Source: Chrysoperla carnea
Lineage: Eukaryota > Arthropoda > Insecta > Neuroptera > Chrysopidae
Assembly: GCF_905475395.1 (NCBI RefSeq)
Contig: NC_058340.1
Location: forward strand, 70,348,181-70,412,180
Length of the DNA: 64,000 nucleotides
Direction: 5' to 3'
Positions 12,201-27,200 of the stretch are shown in pieces. A model generated the notes under the pieces. The model did no database searches and was not told the origin of the DNA. It was given only the letters and a program-made list of their open reading frames with translations. Each line of letters starts with the position of its first letter. Positions within the stretch are counted from its first letter, which is position 1. The translations under genes and the position numbers were made by a program.

Positions 12201-15200
12201 AAGCGGTTATTGTGAGACAAATATGGGTTTGGATACAATGACCGTGCGGCATGCCGGCATCGTATCGGTCTGACATGCATGGTAGCCGGTACTAGTTAGG
12301 CACTATAGTAGGCTACACTAGGTGAGTGATGATGTTGGTTATTTTTAGATGGTAGCAAAGGCTACTTGGTTACATATTGTGTTTACATACATTTAGTATA
12401 CAAGCGACAGCTATTATTCATGGTCAAAGAATTTTGTAATTTTTGTTAAGGTTGTACAGTCACGGAACTTAATAAAGATACGTTTAAACGGATAGTCATT
12501 TGCCCCCAAATGTAGTTTTATCAAATCATCAAATAAAGGCAATTTTCGTGTTTGTTGGATTCAATACTTTCCTTAAATTACCACCCACAAACGGGAGTTT
12601 TTTCTTGTAGCTTTCTCTCCAAACTACCCTAAACATAGCTAATAACACTCTCCATTAAATTACCTTTAAAAAAAACTAAAACGGTTCATCCGTTTGGAAG
12701 CTGCGATGCCACTGATAGACAGACAGCGATCAAACAAACAAACAGCCATCTTTTTGGTTTAGGAGGTTTAGGGCCCCCGCAGACTGCAGACTTTTTATCG
12801 GCCGATAGTTTGGTCGGCTTCTTAATCAGTATGGAGAGGAATGCATATGCGCACACTACAGCGATTTTTATCGGCCGATAAAAAAGTTTGATGTGGTACC
12901 CAATTACATTCAAACTTATGTGTCGGCCAACTATCGGCCGACTGTTTAATCAGTATTGGGGCATACACGATCGCGCATACATGACGATTGTTTAGTCGGC
13001 CGATAGCTCAGTTCGCTCTGTGATTTGGCTCTTCCACAGTTATAGGAAGTCTTAAATTTGTATCCTCCTTCGCTATTGCTGGTCCAATTAGCTTGAAAAG
13101 TTCATTGAAGCTGGTAATGCTCATTCAATAATAGGCGGAAATTTTTTTCGGGTAATCAAGTAATTGGGAATGCATAGTGTAAAATTTTCCACTAACTAAT
13201 CTATCACTGAGAATGGGATGCACCCGATACTCTCGGAATCTCTTGTTGATTTTCCTCCTCCGGAGTATGATAAGACCAATAATTTTCCTGGACAATATTT
13301 TCATTGTGCGACCGCTTCAACAGTCAGTTACAAACTAGTTCGAGAATAGTCGGCCGGCTGTTGGACTAGTGTGCGCCCTGTTCACCAACCAAACTGTTTA
13401 GTTGGCTCGGTGTGCGCACTTTCAGCCCAACCCGACTAAACTATCGTCCGATAAAAAGTCTGCAGTCTGCGGGGACCCTTAATGAACTATGAGAAAAAAG
13501 ACCTTTAATTACCTCAGAAATGTTTATATGACTCTCAAATACGCGTAGGAAACCGGTCAATTTTCATCAAGCTCCTTGAGTCCCCTTCGCTATAGACGGA
13601 CATTTAACTAAGTAGATAAATTCAATCTTTTCCTATAAGTAGAAAAGTTTTGTTATTTGAGGTGATATTATTAAATGTTGATAAAATCTCTCGATTCCGA
13701 ATAAATTCGAGGAACGGAAGATGTGCACCAGGCATTAGATACATCAAAATAAACGACATAAGTCTTAAAAATAGTAAAATAAATAATATTTTTAATATCT
13801 CGTGACACGTCGACCATGATTCAACTTTTAGGATTATTATTATTTTTGAAAAACAAATAAATATTTAACCCTGGCGCTAGACTACTTCTTGAAGACAGTT
13901 TAAAAGAAATCTTACATGAGTAAAGTATACAGAATCTGAATTTTTTGACTTGAGTAAGAAATTTTGCACAATCATGCGTTTTTCGGGAAGTAAAAAGTTT
14001 TCAGCGCTGTCAAAAAGTGAAAATATTGTTCTGTCATGAAATTAAGTGCTTTTCTTGAATAAAATTTCTTTTAAGGTTGATCGACCATTAAGGCAATGCA
14101 TAGATAAAAATCTGAATTTAAATAAATAATTTTTTGGAAAAACGAATCGAAGGATTTCCATGTAATTAATGATTAAAAATTGGATTTTAACATGTTGTTA
14201 ACAGTCAAAAGATGATTAATTATTATTTTAAATAGTTAAAAAATTACATAAATTTGATTATTGGTGAAGTTAGATTTTGGGTTAATGAAGTGATATCGAA
14301 TTAGATTTGATATCTGATTATATTTGATTATAGAAGCATTCAAAGATTGTTGCCCATTTCTTTCTTGCAAAACCGATTTTTATATGTAATTTCTATGACG
14401 ATACCGTGTACAATGACATCACTATTATATATTTTCATCTTTGTTTAATTATTAGTTTTAACCGTTCATGTTTTGCATAGATTTTCAAAAACCAACTTTA
14501 CTTTTCTGTCCTAGCAGTGAGAATTTTCATAATATTACTTTTTAATTTCTGGGAGAAGAAAAATTTATAAAGTTGCCGTATACTTTCCGATCAAATTTAA
14601 GTATTTTTTCGTTAATTCTGGCATGTAGATAAGTTTTACTTTCAATGCATACGGAAGAGAATCCAGCGGTAGGACTAATTTAAAGTAAAATATAAAAACG
14701 ATACCAGCAAAGTAAGCTTCTTTGAATATAAAGAGATACACAAAAATTCATTATTTTAAAAAGTTGTTTGTTATACAAGTTTTATTGTCTGTTTCGCTGT
14801 CGATGTCGCTGTTTGTGTTTTATTCTTTATTTTTGCGATAGTCTGGTCTGGCGCCACTTACACTTGGTGGTGTATGTACGTATACAATATTATAAAAATG
14901 ACATTTTACATGCCAGAATAATTATTATTATCTTTATATAAAATTGGCTTAAATATCCGATGTGAAACTTCCAAAAATATCTCAAAAAATAATTATTACG
15001 ATGAGTCACTCAAACACGATTATTTGTAAAAGTTGAAGGCGCTCAATTTAAAATATCAACAATGATTTGGAACGCCCCAAGCTTTGACAAATAGTCATGT
15101 ATGTGTGATTCATACTCTGATTAGAACGGTAATGAGAGAGCAGACAAGCTGGCCAAACTGCCATACCAAGAAGGTCTTAACAGATTAGGAGATAATCTGA

Positions 15201-18200
15201 AAAACCAACAATTAAAGGCATGGACCAGCTACGAGGGAGGGCGAATCGCCAAAAGCCTGTTGGGTAAAAGAAACTCGCTCGGTAACAGAGCCGAGGAAAT
15301 CTTGAAACAAAACAGAGCTGATATTAGAGTCATCGTAGAGTTACTCACAGGGCTTGATAACCTGAACAAGTTCCAACATCAGATTGGAAAAAGACAATCT
15401 CCCGCGTGTGACAGATGCGGAGAAAATTCAGAAGAAACATCGAACCACTTTCTCTGTTACTGCCCGGCGCTCATATAGCAGCGAAGGAAATGGTTTGGTT
15501 CGGCCATAGTCGAACCAGAAGAAATTAGGAAACTCAGCGCTAGGCAAATCCTGGGTTTCAGTTGGTTATAATAGCCACTTAAAAGCCTAGCGGGGATAAA
15601 GTACAAGGGTCTATTTGGCTAGGTGCTCTGAACCATTGCTTCGAGGCCCGAGGCTCGAGCATGGCCCGCTAACTTCCATACCCACACCCATGTGTGATTC
15701 ATAAAATTAATTTTATAACTTCTAATTTTTAGTAAAATAAAAGCTTATTCTTGGAAAAAGTATTTTTAATTTTTTTATGTATATCAAATATGATGGAAGC
15801 GATAGGAAACTTAGATCATGCTACCCATAAAAATAGATCATCATCCGATTTACATATTTTCGTACTCTTCTCAGCAAACCCTTTCATTTGGTACCTATAT
15901 TAGGAGAGTGTATAAAAAATAACTAGTCTACCATATCGGATTTGCAATGACATCACTTAGCTGATCATTCATTGTCAAGATTTGGCCTTATAAAACTGAA
16001 AACCTCGTTGGGAAAAAACGCCCTATTACAATAAAGAGTTGGATTGGAGCATCATTTCGCTACAAAACAATACGAAGAAACATTGGTGGAAATTCATTCC
16101 ATTAAGTGTACATTTTTAAAGTAAAAAACGTACATCTTAAGACAAAATTAACGGGTTTCCCCTTTTATTATTACATGTAAAAGCAAAATAAAAAACACAG
16201 AATGGTCCAGAAGATGGTTAAATGAATCTGATGTAAATTTCAGTATAAAGAGTTTTGGGTGTCTTAAAACAAAATCAGCGTGGGAGCTGGCAGTTTACTT
16301 CACGAAAAAATCTTTAAATTTTCACTAATAAACAAGATTTTTTGAAAAAAATGAAGGTTTGGTAAACTATGTTAGAAAAATTAATTTAACTTCATCAAAT
16401 ACAAAAGATAAACAATAACCAAAAGAGAGGTTGGACTATAATTTTCCGCCCAAATCCATCGTTGGCTGTTTACTATGAGATGCTTTGAAATCTAAGACAT
16501 ATGTCAACAAATCGGTGACCATCGACACCGAAAGGGGGAAATTGAGAGCTATACCAACGCCCTTCAATTAAATTTATAAAAAAGGATCCACAAAAATGTT
16601 CATATATCTCAGCAAAGCCTTAGAACTTTACCCAATATGTTATCACATCCATAAATCTTTATTTCATGAATCAAGAATGTCTCCGATCTCATGTTCCTTG
16701 TCGCCCGAGGCAAAGCCAAGAGTGACAAACATGAGCTCTGAGACAATTTCTTACTTGCTCCCGTGGTGTGTATACTATTTTACTGCCCGGCGGAGAGGAA
16801 GGGCGACAACTTCGTTTAGCACAGCAGGACGAAAGTGAAAACTTTCCACTTGAAAGGGAGAAAAAAATTTACAAATCAAAATTATTTATTGCATTAATTT
16901 TGGAACTCCCATTACTTTATTAATTTTCAAAATGACTAGGGGATTTCCTAATGATGTAGAGAAGATGATGATTAAAATCTATTTTTAAAAGATAACCTTC
17001 TTTTAAGGTCATCTTACCTTTTAAAATTAGTTAATAATAATATAATGCTTAGTAGTTTATATAGCATAGCGTTTTCTATCACCTGTCGATAATAGTTTAA
17101 AATTTTTTTTATTGATTTTTCAAGTAATTTTACAAATGAAAATGGTTTTTCTAAACTGCAAATTCAAACGCCAGTGACGTCAACATATCGCTTTAGTAAC
17201 GCCACCGCACGGACAAATCATAAAATAACATGCAAAATTATAAATGGTTTGTTTCCCAACTTGTTTTTACAATATTATAACATAATTATACTTGGAAACA
17301 AGCCGAAAAATATGCATCTAGCGTGAATTATTAATTTTAAAAAAAAATTACTTAAATATATTTTAGATGAAATTTTTTTCATTTGCATAATGCAAATTTT
17401 CTATTTAATTACAATAATTTTCCTTGAAATGTTCAAAAATTTCTTTGTATACACTCTATATAGGCTCACTTAAGATCTTTCAAATTTTCGATAGATAAAA
17501 CCATCAAAGTTGATTAGATTTTCAAAAAAATAAATAGTAAAGAAATATTATGACTAGACGAAGTAAATAAAAATTGTTTCGCCAAGTGATTTAAAATGAT
17601 TTAAAACTTACTTTATTAGGTTGAACGTGCCAACTTCGCCGTTTCCCTTGTCGTTGTAACAATGTTATGTCTGTATGATGCTGATTTAAAAGATGTTGCT
17701 GCTGGTGTTGATGTATGTTGTTACCCTCATGTGATATCATTTGTCCTGTATCTGCAAACATTCCAGTTAGTAATCTTAATCGATTGCCAGGACATATACC
17801 CTGAAACAAATAACAAATATATTAAGACACCCTCCTCAATTCATTGTTTGTTAAATTGACTTGGAAAAGTTATTGAAACAACTAAAAGTATAGATATATT
17901 GTGCCAATTTATGTTCCCTGGTTAAAAGTATAACATGCCAAGAATTTATAACCCAAATGTAGATCGAATATCATTTTTACAATTAGCTCGGATTTTAACG
18001 TCTATGTTTTCGTTTTAATTAATAGGGGATCATTTCGTGAACACATGTGCATGCACAAGTTCCATCTGTTGGTGCATAAGTGAACGAAGTTGGTAAAATA
18101 ATGTTCCAAAAATATTTTTTTTAACGTCTATGTTTTCGTTTTAATTAATAGGGGATCATTTCGTGAACACGTACACATGCACAAGTTCCAACTGTTGGTG

Positions 18201-21200
18201 GCTGACATTTGTTAGTCTATGAGTATTCTCTTATACGTAGACATATCCACGTAAAACTTAGTTAACCATGTTTTATACAACCATTTTGCGAGCGTCCATG
18301 ATGTAGCTAAAATAATGTTCCAAGAATATTTTTGTTCTTTATACTAAGGCATCGTTCCTGAACTCCTTATCGCATAGAAATATATTAAAATAACATACCT
18401 GTCGACCACGTAACGAACAAAGCCACCATCCTTGTATCCCAGCTGTGTTTTGTTCGAGGACAACCAAAATTTCACCTTTACGAAATGCTAATTCATCGGG
18501 CGATTCAGCAATATTATCATATATCGCTTTGGCAAGACAATTCTGGAATAAATAAAAATGAAATTGTAAGTAAAAAATTGTCAACCGATAGTATTTAAAA
18601 ACAAGCGAAAGCAAACAATTGACTGAGTTAATTGTTGAAATACCATGTATAGACAGTATTGATTACGGAATCGTTTTTTTTTTTTACGTCATGTAAGTAG
18701 ATAGTACACACAGAACTGACATTCCCATATAGGTAATACAAACTATATAATTTGCACCTGATTTTCGCCCTCACGGGTAAACAGTGATGTTTATGAAAAA
18801 ATGTTTCAAACAAAAGTTTTTTTTTTTATCAAGAACATTTTTTACATTTGTGTCAACTTGTGTTCTATCTCTAGTTCAAGATAGGTCCAACGGACCCAAG
18901 ACCCAGTTGACCTATAGTGCTCATTTACGAAACCGACCTCACTTTTTACGTCTTGAGCACACTATAAAAATTTCAGCTTGGTATCTTTTTTGAGTTAGTG
19001 TTGATAGACAGACGGACAAACAACCGAAAATGGACTAATTTTTGTTCGTAGCATCAATATTTTTGGGCGTTACAAACTTGGGACTAAGTTTAGTATACCT
19101 TGATATTCTATACAACAACTTTCTAATCTAAAGCGTTCATTTATCGATTACCAGTTATGGCTAAGAGCGAGCTTTTCATTGAGCTTGAAAACCTAAGTCA
19201 AGTTTAATGCCTGCGTTTTATCGATACTTATTTTTCTAGTTTCGAGTTTCGAGCATACGTCAAATTTAAAAAGCCACTCTGTATATCCGATCTTAGTCCT
19301 AGACTCTAGGACTATTATTTTCAACCTTATAAGATTAAGGGAAAGCGAATTTTAAAACGAGAAGCCACCACCTCATTGTATATTGTTATAGCTAATAATA
19401 AACCCTCGGGTAGTGTTTCTATATTTTGAATGGGGTGAAAATGAATGCAATGCGTAATGTGTAGTGACATGGTAGTGTCACTGCAAAGTCACTGTACCGT
19501 TGTGGTATGATTCATTCATAGTACATCCACGAAATGTGTTTCATATGAATGAACAAAACTGAATATGGTTCGGTTCTTATCAGTAATTACAACATCTCAT
19601 TTACACATTTGTAAAATTAAAAATAAAATGATTCATTTTCAAAGAATTAATTAGCTATACTTATTATTAGAGAGAGTTTGTTATTTCAATGACCATTGAC
19701 TTAAGGTAGTACAAGCACCAACTTTGATGATGAGTTGTTATAACTTCATGAATGTAGACGAAAAATAAGAATAAAAAACAAGTGAAAACAAACAATTGAC
19801 TGAGTTAATTGTTGAAATGACCATGTATAGATAGTTTTGATTACGGAATCGTTTGTTTTTTACGTAATGTAAATAAAGAGAGATAGCTAGCCATACATAC
19901 ATGTCACACACACATAACTGATATTCCCATTTGAACCTAATCACGAGTAAACAGTGATGTTTTCGAAAAAATGTTTCAAGCAAAAGTTGTTTAATTTTTT
20001 ATAAGGAACATTTCTTACATTTAAACTTTGGTTCTATCTCTAACAAGTTGGGTCCTACGAACCCAAGAGCCAAATGACCTACATGTTTTGAGCACGCTAT
20101 AAAAATTTCAACTTGATATCTCTTTTCATTTTTGCGTTATCGTGTTGTCAGACGGACAGACAGACAACAAAAAATGGACTAATTAGGAGATTTTATGAAC
20201 ACCTATACCAAAATTTTGTTCATAGCATCAATATTTTTAAGCGTAACAAACTTGGAACTAAACTTAATATACTTTGATATATTTCATATACATGGTATAA
20301 AGTGCGATTCGATATCAGCGTTGGTTTTCGAAATATCGAAAACTAAATAGTTAAACAAAATTTTCAATTTTCGATATTTTGAAAATTACTCTAGATATCG
20401 AAAACCTTTTTTTTTTTACTTTTCGTCTTACTTTGTCTATCCCCACTACCGTTTTTTTTTGTTTTCAATAATTTACTAAGGTTTTAACTTTTTATTTTCC
20501 ACCGACTAGTTTTGGAGAAATTTATGAAAACATACCACCCAACTACCGTTTTCCCATAAAACCAATTTTAAATATGCCTACTTTTATTTAAATAATCGAG
20601 CACCCCCTCTCCCCTAAATGTTTCAGAGTTGATTTAGACCTAGTTCAACTTCATATAAAAAGAAAATCAAGCATTTTATTTAAAATTGCCTTGGTGGTCA
20701 TACTACCTTAATCATATAACATCACCAAGAACATGATTCATTCATGTATTCATTGGAAGAAGACGAACGGAGACGACGTAAGGCAGCAGGCAAAGAGAGT
20801 TTTTTTTTTACAACTTAAACCGTTACCAAGATTTAATGTTGTGTGAAATTTAATTGTTTATGGAATGATTTTAAATCATTGAAACCATAATACAAATAAA
20901 GTCCTTCATTTAAATTTAATGAATTTGAAGAATTTATGATGATTTCAATCTTTTGTTTATTTCTCTCTCTGTACTAGAGTTCTTTGAATATGACCTTTGT
21001 ATGCGGTTAAAAATATAATGACGTAATGATGACGTTTAGTTTTGGAAATTATGTTGTACGGATTGATGTTGTCATCTGCTGTTGAATCATGCGAGGATTT
21101 AAAAGAATTTTTTTTTTTTTTAGAAAATAAATTTAAAAAATCAAAAACCAGACTGTGTTAAATAAAAATTGAAAAGAAATAAGTGGATACAAACAATTGA

Positions 21201-24200
21201 TTGAGTTAGTGAGTTAGTTGTTGAAATACCCTGTATAGAATGTGTTAAATGTCAGTGCTTCCATTATTTTAAATAAATTAGAAAAGTTTAAAAAGCCAAA
21301 ACTTAAATTATATATTTTATAGGCGTTTCGGTCGCCATTTATTTCATTTTCGAAAGTTTCATCTACAAATTTTTTCGTTTTTTGAGAATGTTTTTACAAG
21401 AGCACTAGTTAAAGCTGCCCGACAATTTTTAATTTTTTATAGTTTTAGAGAAAATGGACACCAAAGTATTGCCCTAATGTTTCCAACAAAAGTTATTTAT
21501 TTTTTGATAAGGAACATTTTTTACATTTAAACTTTTTTTCTATCTCTAACGGTTTACAATATGAGTACCCAAGACCCAATTGACCTACAATTAATTACCG
21601 CATTTACGAACTCACTTTTTTGTCCTGAGTATGCTATAAAAATTTCAGCTTGATATTTCTTTTCTTATCGTGATGACGGGCATACAGACAAACATGTTTT
21701 CTGCGACACTTGCAAGATTAAGACAAATTGATTGAATCGATTGAACACATGATAAACACATTAAGACTCCTTTGGATGTCGCACAGTCTGGTAAAAAGTT
21801 TCAAACAAAGGTTTTTAGAAATATAATCCCCAAAATTCTGCCTGGATATAAACGCGGTGTTTGATAACATATTTTGATATTGTCAGACAAAAAACCTTCT
21901 TTTACGTCACTTTCATAATCGCGAGTTTTCTAATAAAATTCCAAAAATATCTTTAATTATTACATGACAAAAGTTTAAGGATATTTGTTACAAAAAAAAC
22001 TACTGTTTAAGGACAGTTCACTTTTAAATGTACTTGAGTGTACAGTGTACAGATTGAATTGAATATAAATAACAAAATTAAAAAACTTTATTGTTAATAT
22101 AAAAAATATATATTTTAATTTAAATTTTTATTACTAATATAAATATTTAATGTAATTTAGTTCAAAGTAAATTGAATGAAATATTATTTATTAATAAAAA
22201 TTTAATTGATCAATTCTATACAACTTTAGTTTACAACAACACAAAAAAAAAAAAACTTTATCTCTAAAAATATTTAAAGTCTCTTTATCTATATTTAAAT
22301 TTTTTGATTCAATTTATAAAAAATTTTTTTAGTTTCGAATAATTTAAAAAAATATAAATTTTAATCGATTATAATTGTTGTAAATACAAGGTTTAATATT
22401 GTAATGACATTGTAATTGCGTTTCTATCGAATGTATGTACATTCGATAGATACGACTTTGCTTTGTATACAAACATTACCTTAGCAACGCCTGTTGTTTG
22501 TACTCCAGATAATTGCGGAATAAATTCTCAAATATAGTTCTTTTGGTTTTATTTCGTATTTTAGATTTCTACATTTTCATATGTAAGAGCAATCTCTTAC
22601 AATATCAGTTAAGGTCATATTGTCATATTGGGAAATAATAGAATAGTATCAGGGTTTTTAAAATAATGTAACTTTAGCTTCGAGTACTAATTACTCTAAA
22701 TATATTAAACCTATTAATCTTTTGTCCACTAAGAAGAAGATTAATCATAAAAAATAAAGATATTTTTTTTCAATTCTCTTTAATTAAGATTACTAGACAA
22801 GATATTTGTCAATATTTAGTTTACGCCTGTAAGTATGATATTACATCAAATATAATCGAATAGACCATGATGTAAATATCGTATGCATGATTAAAAGTAA
22901 ACAACAAAAACAAAAAGTAGGATTATTATTATTTTTATAAAATAATTTTAGTAAAATTAGATATTCAGTCACGTAACAGCAACACCAATCAGAAAGTATT
23001 GAAAGTATTACGTCACGCCATAACAAACGTAATGTAAACGATATTATATTTTTAATAGAACGAAGCAGATTCGTCGATTACAACTGCTTAAACTTGCATA
23101 CACAGAAATGATTGTATGTAAAGTCGTGATGTCATTCAAGACATCATGGCACTCTACAATGTTTCAAGTAAATCTGAATTGGTTTTTTTGTAAATGCAAA
23201 ACACATAATGTAAATAGTTTTTTTTGTTAAATAATACTTTTTTGGAGTAAATTAGATGTTAATGAAACGTATAAACCAATTTATCAAAATTCGGACAAAG
23301 GCCTATAATTATAAAGAGGAAACATTTGATTTTTTTTTATTGGATAAACTGAAAAGCCATTAGTCCGATTTTAAATCTACTTTCACCAAAATAAACCTTT
23401 CATTATCAGCGAGTAACATGAGTAAAAATCTAATTATTTGTAAATGGATTTATATGATATTCTTTTATCTATGGTGCCAAATTGGTGAAGGTTAGTGTTC
23501 GAATCTAAAATTATCCAAGAAATTTGAAGACTTTAGTCTAGAAACAAACTAGAAAGTAATCATGTTTTGAGACAGAGAAGTAAAAATAATAATTTTTTCC
23601 AAGCTAGAGTACAATGGTTTGTTATTAAAAAAATGGGTATAATAATAATAAACAAAACTGTATTAAAAACATACCACTATTATGTTTGAATGTAAGAATT
23701 GCACCCTCAATTTCGTGTTAATTGTTAACAACATGCGTCATCTTGTTTACTATTTTATAATATATGATATTATTTGGGGTCCTTTAGGGCAGGATATATA
23801 GTAAAAAGAAAAGTACAAAATTAGCATTTAAGGATGTATGAGCATGGTAGTGGGGGCACAAATTTAAAAATAGATATTTTTAATTTTGATGATAAATTTA
23901 TATTATTACTTGACGATATAAGACGAAAAGTAAGAATAAAATTTTTCGATATCTGGCTTAATTTTCAAAATATCGAAAATTGAAAATTTTGTTTAATTAT
24001 TTAGCTTTCGATATTTCGAAAACCAAGACACATATCGAAAAATTTTATTCTTATTTTTCGTCTACATTCATGAAGTTATAACAAAATTCATCATCAAAGT
24101 TGAAAATAAGATAAAAATAATTAAAACCCTTAATCTACCCTGCTCTTACATCCCTTATATGGACGGTGACACTTAGTTTTTTTCTTTTCTAATTCATTGC

Positions 24201-27200
24201 TAATATGTTGACTTTCTATTAAAAAGTTTTTTTTTAAATTTGTTTTCATTCATTCCAAATGAAAATTATCAAAAACTTCCAAAATATGTGGTTTTTTGAG
24301 ATTCCTCCATAAGAGCCAATGTATTTTATATCGATTTTTAATGACTTTTTTCTTAAAAATTTGCACGGATACCTGAAGCTGAAATTTTAACCACATATTC
24401 TTTGAGTAAAAGACTAACTACAAACAAATTTTGAGCCTTTAAATCAAACATTGTTGTCATACTCATACATCCTTAATGTTAAAAATGTGTGAAATTTAAT
24501 TTTTAAAAGCAAATTTTTCTAAAGTTTCAGAAAAGAGATCAAAAATATTCCCAAGCAGCTCACAATTTAATTTACTACTAAAATATTTAAAATAATTGAA
24601 ATCTAGCACCCTACGCTTTATTATGTAAATATAAATAATGACGATGGTCTTAAAATTTACACCCATCCACCTAAAAGAAATCTTATCAGACTAGATTTGA
24701 TCTTCTGAGTAGTTGATGTTAATAAAAACGTGTAGCTCCATTCGCACAGAACCTGTCTCTTAGAGGCAGCCTTGCGGTTATATGATTACAGAACCCTTAA
24801 TTTAGAACCATTTCACACTTTCACACTCTTCATAACATAATGATATAAATTTTGATGTTAAAGTGTTAATTATTGAACCCACATGGTTTTATAAATTCTA
24901 TTTATAAAAAAAAAAAAATCATTTTATTAAAATGAAATATTTTTATTAAAGTAATAAAAATGTATTCGGTGATTCGATGCAGTGTGTTGTATGAAATTTA
25001 AGTTATAAAAAATATAGTCAAAATTGTTTTTAACGACAATCAAGCCTATTATCGTAGCCCAATTTTAATCCATTGATTGTCGCATATGTATATGAAATAT
25101 ATCAAGGTATACTAAGTTTAGCCTATTGATGCCACGAATAAAATTTTGGTATAGGTGTTCATAAAATCAACTAATTAGTCCATTTTTGGTTGTCTGTCTG
25201 TCATCTGTCTATCGTCTGTCCGTCTGTCATCACGATAACTCAAAAACGAAAAAAAAAACATCAAGTTGAAATTTTTATAGCGTGTTCAGGACGTAAAAAA
25301 AGTGAGGTCCAGTTCGTAAATGAGCAACATAGGTCAATTGTGTCATCTTATGAACCGTTAAAGATACTACAAAAGTTTAAATGTAAAAAATGTTCCTTAT
25401 AAAAAAATAAACAACTTTCTTTTGAAACATTTTTTTGTAAACATGACTGTTTACCCACGATGACGTAAATAAGATACAAATTTTGTTTTATGTATTATAT
25501 GGGAATATCAGTTATAAATGTGTGGCTATCTAAGAGTGGATATCTTTATTTACTTACGTGTCATCAAAATACAAACGATTGCGTCGTCAACACTGTCTAT
25601 ACATGGTATTTCAATAATTAACTCATTCAATTGTTTGTTTTCACATGTTTTTACTTGAATTCAGCTAGTACTTATACCAATTCGTCATAATAAGTAAGTC
25701 ATTGTTATTAACAATGTCATTATAAGCGACTTTGACTGAATATAATGAATATACAAATGTATATAATATCACTCACTAATCATGTTATATGTGATTAGAT
25801 CAGATCGCATCGGTACCGTTTATGAATAAAATAATAATAATTATTCATGTTGATGAATAAAACCTTCTTTTTAATTAATTTATTCATGCATGAGATAGAA
25901 ATAATAAAAAAATATAATACAGTAGAATCTCGATAAGTTAAAGTCCAAGGGAAACACAAAATATTTTAAGTTATAGAGGTTTTAAGTTATCAAGTGTCTA
26001 TGTTAGGTAAAGGTTAATATAGAGGTATGTACATGTTTCTATGTACCCTAGTTAATATAGAGGTATGTACATGTTTCTATGTAGTTACTGAGGGCCTATA
26101 CAGAGATTATTTATTTAAGTTATAGAGGCTGCGTCTTTTAAGTTATAGAGGTTTTGGGCTCTGATGGGAAGGGAACATAGTATTTTTTGAAGTAACAGAG
26201 GTTTTTATGTTACCGAGGTTTAAGTTATCGAGATTCTACTGTATTATGATTGCGTACAGTGACAGCGGCATCATATTACCGACATATATATGTATAAGAT
26301 AATTTTATTGATGTTCAAAAAACTCTTTTATTACACTTTTTATAATATCAAAAAATTTATATGGCGTTTTAAAGAATCAAATTAAAAAAGAAATATAGCA
26401 ACTGAATTACTTAAGGATGTATAAGCACGGTGGTAGTGGGGGTACAAATTGAAAAAATTGATATTTTCAATTTTGATTGTGAAAATTAAAAATTTTGTTT
26501 AATTATTCAGCTTTCGATATTTGGTAAACCAATGGCAGATATCGAAAAATTTAATTCATATTTTTCGTCTACATTCATGAAGTTATAATAAAATTCATCT
26601 ACAAAGTTGAAAATAAGATAAAAATAATTTCAATCCTAAATCTACCTTGCTCGGACATTTTCTATGTCATTACTAATATGTTTACTTTCTATTAAAAAAG
26701 TTTTTTTTTTTAATTTGTTTTCATTCGTTCCAAGTGAAAATTATCAAAAACCTTCAAAATATGTTATTTTTGAGATTTCTCTATAAGAGCCAATGTATTG
26801 TATATCGATTTTTAACCGACTTCAAATAAAAAAGGAGGAGGTTATCAATTCGTCTGTATTTTTTTTATTAATGTTTGTTACCTCAGAACTTTTGAATGGG
26901 TGAACCGATTCTTTATCTATTGAAAGCTGATGCTTCCCGTGTGGTCCCATTTCATTTTGGTCGAGTTCTGACAACGGCATCCATGAGAAAACCAAAAATG
27001 CCTTAAATTTTCATAAAGTATGCTCGACAATAGGACGAATAACTCAATATCACGCCAATCGATTTCGATGATTTTTTGACAAATTAGTTAGTGCATGATT
27101 TCGATGACAAATTAGTTAGTGCAGTACTTCAGATTCACTAAAAATCACAAAATAAAAAAAATCTTTTAACAAAAAGAAAACCGACTTCAAAAGAAAAACT

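Larger units (their letters stand above)
7568..17611 (-). other. CAS intron 3 (10.0 kb)
   Basis: Intron between the SH3-linker exon and the substrate-domain exon. It contains a foldback element (9.6-10.8 kb), a PIF/Harbinger MITE (12.8-13.5 kb), a LINE tail (15.1-15.7 kb) and a degraded R fragment near 8.1 kb. At 11.2-12.3 kb there is a less AT-rich stretch with several open frames of about 80-107 codons on both strands. None of these resembles a family I recognise. Confidence 0.8.

Noticed and set aside
11186-12276. Cluster of open frames of 67-107 codons on both strands
   Set aside because: The frames overlap one another on opposite strands and show no recognisable domain, splice pattern or repeat of a known family. 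A less AT-rich stretch gives longer chance frames. A decayed transposon is possible but not shown.
16596-16838. Open frame of 80 codons ending in a basic ARRRGRATTSF segment
   Set aside because: No family resemblance and no supporting splice sites; it lies inside CAS intron 3 on the opposite strand.
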